From Phymorhynchus buccinoides (lineage: Eukaryota > Mollusca > Gastropoda > Neogastropoda > Raphitomidae): a stretch of DNA of 64,000 bases. The stretch is from contig CM065703.1 of NCBI GenBank assembly GCA_017654935.2, positions 37,897,278 through 37,961,277 on the forward strand, read 5' to 3'. Positions 61,150 to 64,000 of this stretch are shown here, piece by piece. Both the position numbers and the translations under genes were made by a program. The notes below the pieces were generated by a model. The model was not told where the DNA came from, searched no databases, and saw only the letters and a program-made list of their open reading frames with translations. Within the stretch, counting starts at the first letter, position 1. Each line of letters opens with the position of its first letter.

Positions 61150-63699
61150 CTGCACATGATAGTAAGAACATTGCTGCTGTAGTGGAAAAAAAAGAAGAAA
61201 CATTGCTGTGATTCTTCTTTTTCCAGATGAGTGCCCACAGTCAACACTTTGATGTTGCAACGATGGCTAAGACAATTGCCTTATAAAAACAAAACAATCA
61301 ACATCCTATGACAAGAAATATTGGGATAGCTGGATTTTGTAAATTATGTCAACAGATTTGAGTGTGCTTTATCATATATATAGCTACAAGCTTTCCGCTC
61401 TTAGCTTTGCTGTCATTTCTGGCTCTGCTCCTACTTACCTGTCTGATCTACTTCATACCTACATTCCATCTCGTCAGCTTCGTTCTTCTTCTGATTCTCG
61501 TCTTCTACAGCCTCCCTCAATTAAAACGTAAACTTATGGCGAGAGATCCTTTTCTTTTCAGGCCCCAGCTACTTGGAACAAACTCCCTCTGTCTCTCAGA
61601 CATTCCAACTCCCTGTCAGTTTTAAAACCAACCTGAAAACCCATCTGTTCTCTGAACACTACTGTCCACCATGATCGGATTGTGAGAATGAAAGCGTGTG
61701 CGGATGAGGAAGGGCATGGGAAAGGTGGGAGACAGAAAGTGTGTGTGTTCGTGCGCTGGCATGTGCTTGTGCGCATATTTCCGTTCATGCACGTGTGTGC
61801 GTGTGTAGGCATAAGTGTGTATGTATGTGTGTGTGTCTTTGTGTATGTATGTATGTATGCGCCATGAGCAGCTAGCCTGGAATGTGCGCTATATAAGCTT
61901 TCTTTATTATTATTATTATTATTATATATATATATACACTTAGAAGTATATATATATATACTATATATATATATATATATATATAGCTTTGTTTACCTCC
62001 CCGTGGGGATACCGGGGGAATCTTTCATACAATAGTCCCCCCCCCGAAAGTTCTGTGAATGTAACTTTCACTTATCTTTCACTCTCTTTGACTCTGCCTT
62101 TTTCCTCTGCTTTCTGTCATCTATCTTTCTGCCTTATTGGCCCATTCTCGGGGATAGATCAATACAAAAACAAACCTCAAAACTATTTTTCATAATTCAA
62201 AATAGAAATAAAAATTGGAAAATAAATTGCATGCCACTTGTAAATTTAGAATGATCTGCCTTGAAATTGAATGTCACCAAAGACCTACTAATGAAATTCA
62301 GGGGAGTTAATTTTGGACTCTACGGTCATTGTGTATATTTTGTGTTTAATAATTTCCTGTATTGGTATAACATGCTTAGAAATAAGACATTTTGCAACAA
62401 AATAGTATTAAGTAATGCCTTTTCAGTATACCTACTTTGGCTTAAACCCACCTATCATCTTTCAAATAATCAGTGATTTTTAACATTCAATATTTTCTCA
62501 CTAAGAGTAAGACTACGTTGGTATGGCTTGTCGTTCTGTGAATCTTACATGGTGTGCAGCATCTGCAGGGTCTAACTCTAAGGAATCATTGTACCGAGTT
62601 TCATTAAAGACCCACCAGGTCACGTGGTCAAAATCACGGGTTTCACGTGTTTTCCCTCTTATAGCTGGTAAGAAATTTAGTTTTGACCAGGTTTGACTCC
62701 CATACAAATGTCCCCAAATTGAAAATGAAACAACAATTTAAAGAGCAGCCTCAATTTAAAGTTGGGGACATTTGTATGTGGGTCACAGCTACCCAGAAAA
62801 AACCCAAGGGACTTAATCATGGTGCAATTTTAATGGGTCAATGACCTATGACCTATCACTTGGGACATCACCGTGATAAGCCATGCAAAATGATTACACT
62901 GCCTTTGAAAAACAATATGGCATCACCTTGCTATTTTCATGATTCCCCCGAGAGAGACTTCTGGAATAGAACAACCAAGTTCAAAATGCCCCAAATCGTT
63001 TGTGGTCGATATTTTTGGATGAATTAAACAAAAATTCAACTGAAGTACAGTTTCTGGTAAAATAATAATTTAAAACCCCCCACCCGAAATCAATGTGAAA
63101 CTAAAAGAGTTGCACCCACACATTCATAATTTCCACCAGGTTTAAAAAAATATAAAGGATACTTTCAGCTTGGTTTTTCTAAATATGCAGTACAAGCATG
63201 CAATATCAAAGCGTTTTTGCTTCAAAATTGTGATTCTCTAAAAAATATATACAGACAAAAATGTTAATGGTAAAATTCTACACTAAACTTTGACCCCATG
63301 ACTGAAAAAAAAGAAAAGAAACGGAACTGATACTGCTATTAATTTATACTCACCAACCTCCCCGTGGGGATACCGGGGGGTCTTTCGCAAAAATAGTTCC
63401 CCCACCTTCTGGAAGTTCTGTGCTTGTAACTTTCCTCTAATCTGTAGACTCTCTTTGACTCTGCCTTTTCCCTTTGCTTTCTGTCATCTACTATCTTTCT
63501 GACTTATTGGACCCATTCTCCTGCCTTTAAAAAAAAAAATCTTCCAAATAATTTTTCTCCTTTGAGCTCCTCCTAAATCGGAATGTGTCGGCTGTACGCA
63601 GCGCGGGGAGACCAGTGAAAACTGAAAACCGGACACATACGTACCTTACCCATTATGGCCATAAGTGGCCTGGGAATGAAGAAGAAGAAGAATACTCAC
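61150..63699 (-). other. Gene D intron 2 (2,550 bp)
   Basis: Collinear with gene B intron 2 but lacking the Penelope-like insertion. It contains the LINE fragment, an (AT)n tract at the empty site, two CCCCGTGGGGATACC repeats and a TTAAAGAC MITE (62,604-62,841). Confidence 0.7.
61370..61925 (+). mobile_element. LINE (CR1/L2-like) 3' fragment, gene D copy
   Basis: Near-identical to 27,950-28,510 and in the same intron position, so it was duplicated with the gene rather than inserted twice. Confidence 0.75.
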
Positions 63700-64000
63700 C
63701 AACACCATTGCAGACGAAAATGCGGATGAACTTGATCTCCCACCGTCTCCCCTGCTCCTCCATCTTTCCCCGAAACTTGTCCAACGATCGGTAGACCACG
63801 ACCAGAGCCATCACGCACATGTAATAGATCATCACGGAAAAGGCGATCAGCGAGACCAGCTTCCACAGTTCTTCAAAAGCAAAGGCCACGAGCTGCATCA
63901 CTTGCAACAAGTGAGCCAAGATCATTACCAAGAAGAAGTCAGGACCCAGAATGCCGGGGTTCAGGAAGGCGGGTTTGCCTTTGACGCGGCGAAAGAGGTT
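63700..64000 (-). CDS. Gene D exon 2 (partial, cut by window end)
   Basis: The donor-side 301 nt of a 432-nt exon. The translation (GKPAFLNPGILGPDFFLVM..., ending FVCNGV) is the same as gene B over the visible part. The donor GTTG|GTGAG is phase 1. The remaining 131 nt and exon 1 lie beyond 64,000. Confidence 0.82.

Larger units (their letters stand above)
58149..64000. repeat. Segmental duplication unit 3 (gene D), 5' edge in gap
   Basis: Begins immediately after the N run at the base matching 24,742 in unit 1 and runs past the window end. It is very close to unit 1. Confidence 0.88.

Overview
The window is eukaryotic: coding sequence is split by GT-AG introns, more than nine tenths is non-coding, and it is crowded with (AG)n, (TG)n and (ATT)n microsatellites, tRNA-derived SINEs, non-LTR and Penelope-like retroelement debris, Helitron ends and many short inverted-repeat DNA elements (MITEs). 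This texture fits an invertebrate, most likely a marine mollusc such as a gastropod; the species is not proven by the sequence. A run of exactly 500 N (57,649-58,148) is a scaffold gap.

The only convincing host genes form a minus-strand tandem family of multi-pass membrane proteins, here called A to D. Each gene has three coding exons joined by phase-1 introns. Gene A (exons 15,369-15,489, 13,223-13,645 and 9,726-10,237) gives 1,056 nt (351 aa). Gene B (37,038-37,149, 32,376-32,807, 27,251-27,735) gives 1,029 nt (342 aa). Gene C has an intact exon 3 (52,202-52,686) but a badly indel-ridden exon 2 (56,249-56,736), and exon 1 would lie in or beyond the gap. Gene D has exon 3 (60,665-61,149) and part of exon 2 (63,700-64,000) before the window ends. 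A P-A-G-W-T-F-x-V-W-x-x-I-Y stretch in A recalls TspO/tryptophan-rich sensory proteins, but the assignment is tentative and no function is claimed.

Layout: 1-9 kb holds a dead non-LTR retrotransposon (about 2.2-3.7 kb, minus), a tRNA-derived SINE, MITEs and a 280-bp (AG)n tract. 9.3-15.6 kb is gene A. 15.6-22.1 kb is spacer with MITEs and a 1.9-kb (AG)n-based higher-order satellite. 22.7-37.2 kb is gene B with its downstream region; its intron 2 carries a Penelope-like element. 37.2-48.2 kb is a gene-free spacer with a pogo-like element, a Helitron, a 1-kb TIR element and degenerate tandem repeats. 48.2-57.6 kb is gene C. 58.1-64 kb is gene D, near-identical to B.

The B, C and D units are large segmental duplicates. 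Insertions present in one unit and absent from another (empty sites) give a relative chronology of duplication and transposition. The most unusual observation is that splice-site regions of intron 1 have become tandem repeats in two paralogues: the exon 1/donor junction is repeated about 20 times in gene A, and the acceptor/exon 2 junction at least three times in gene C, running into the gap.
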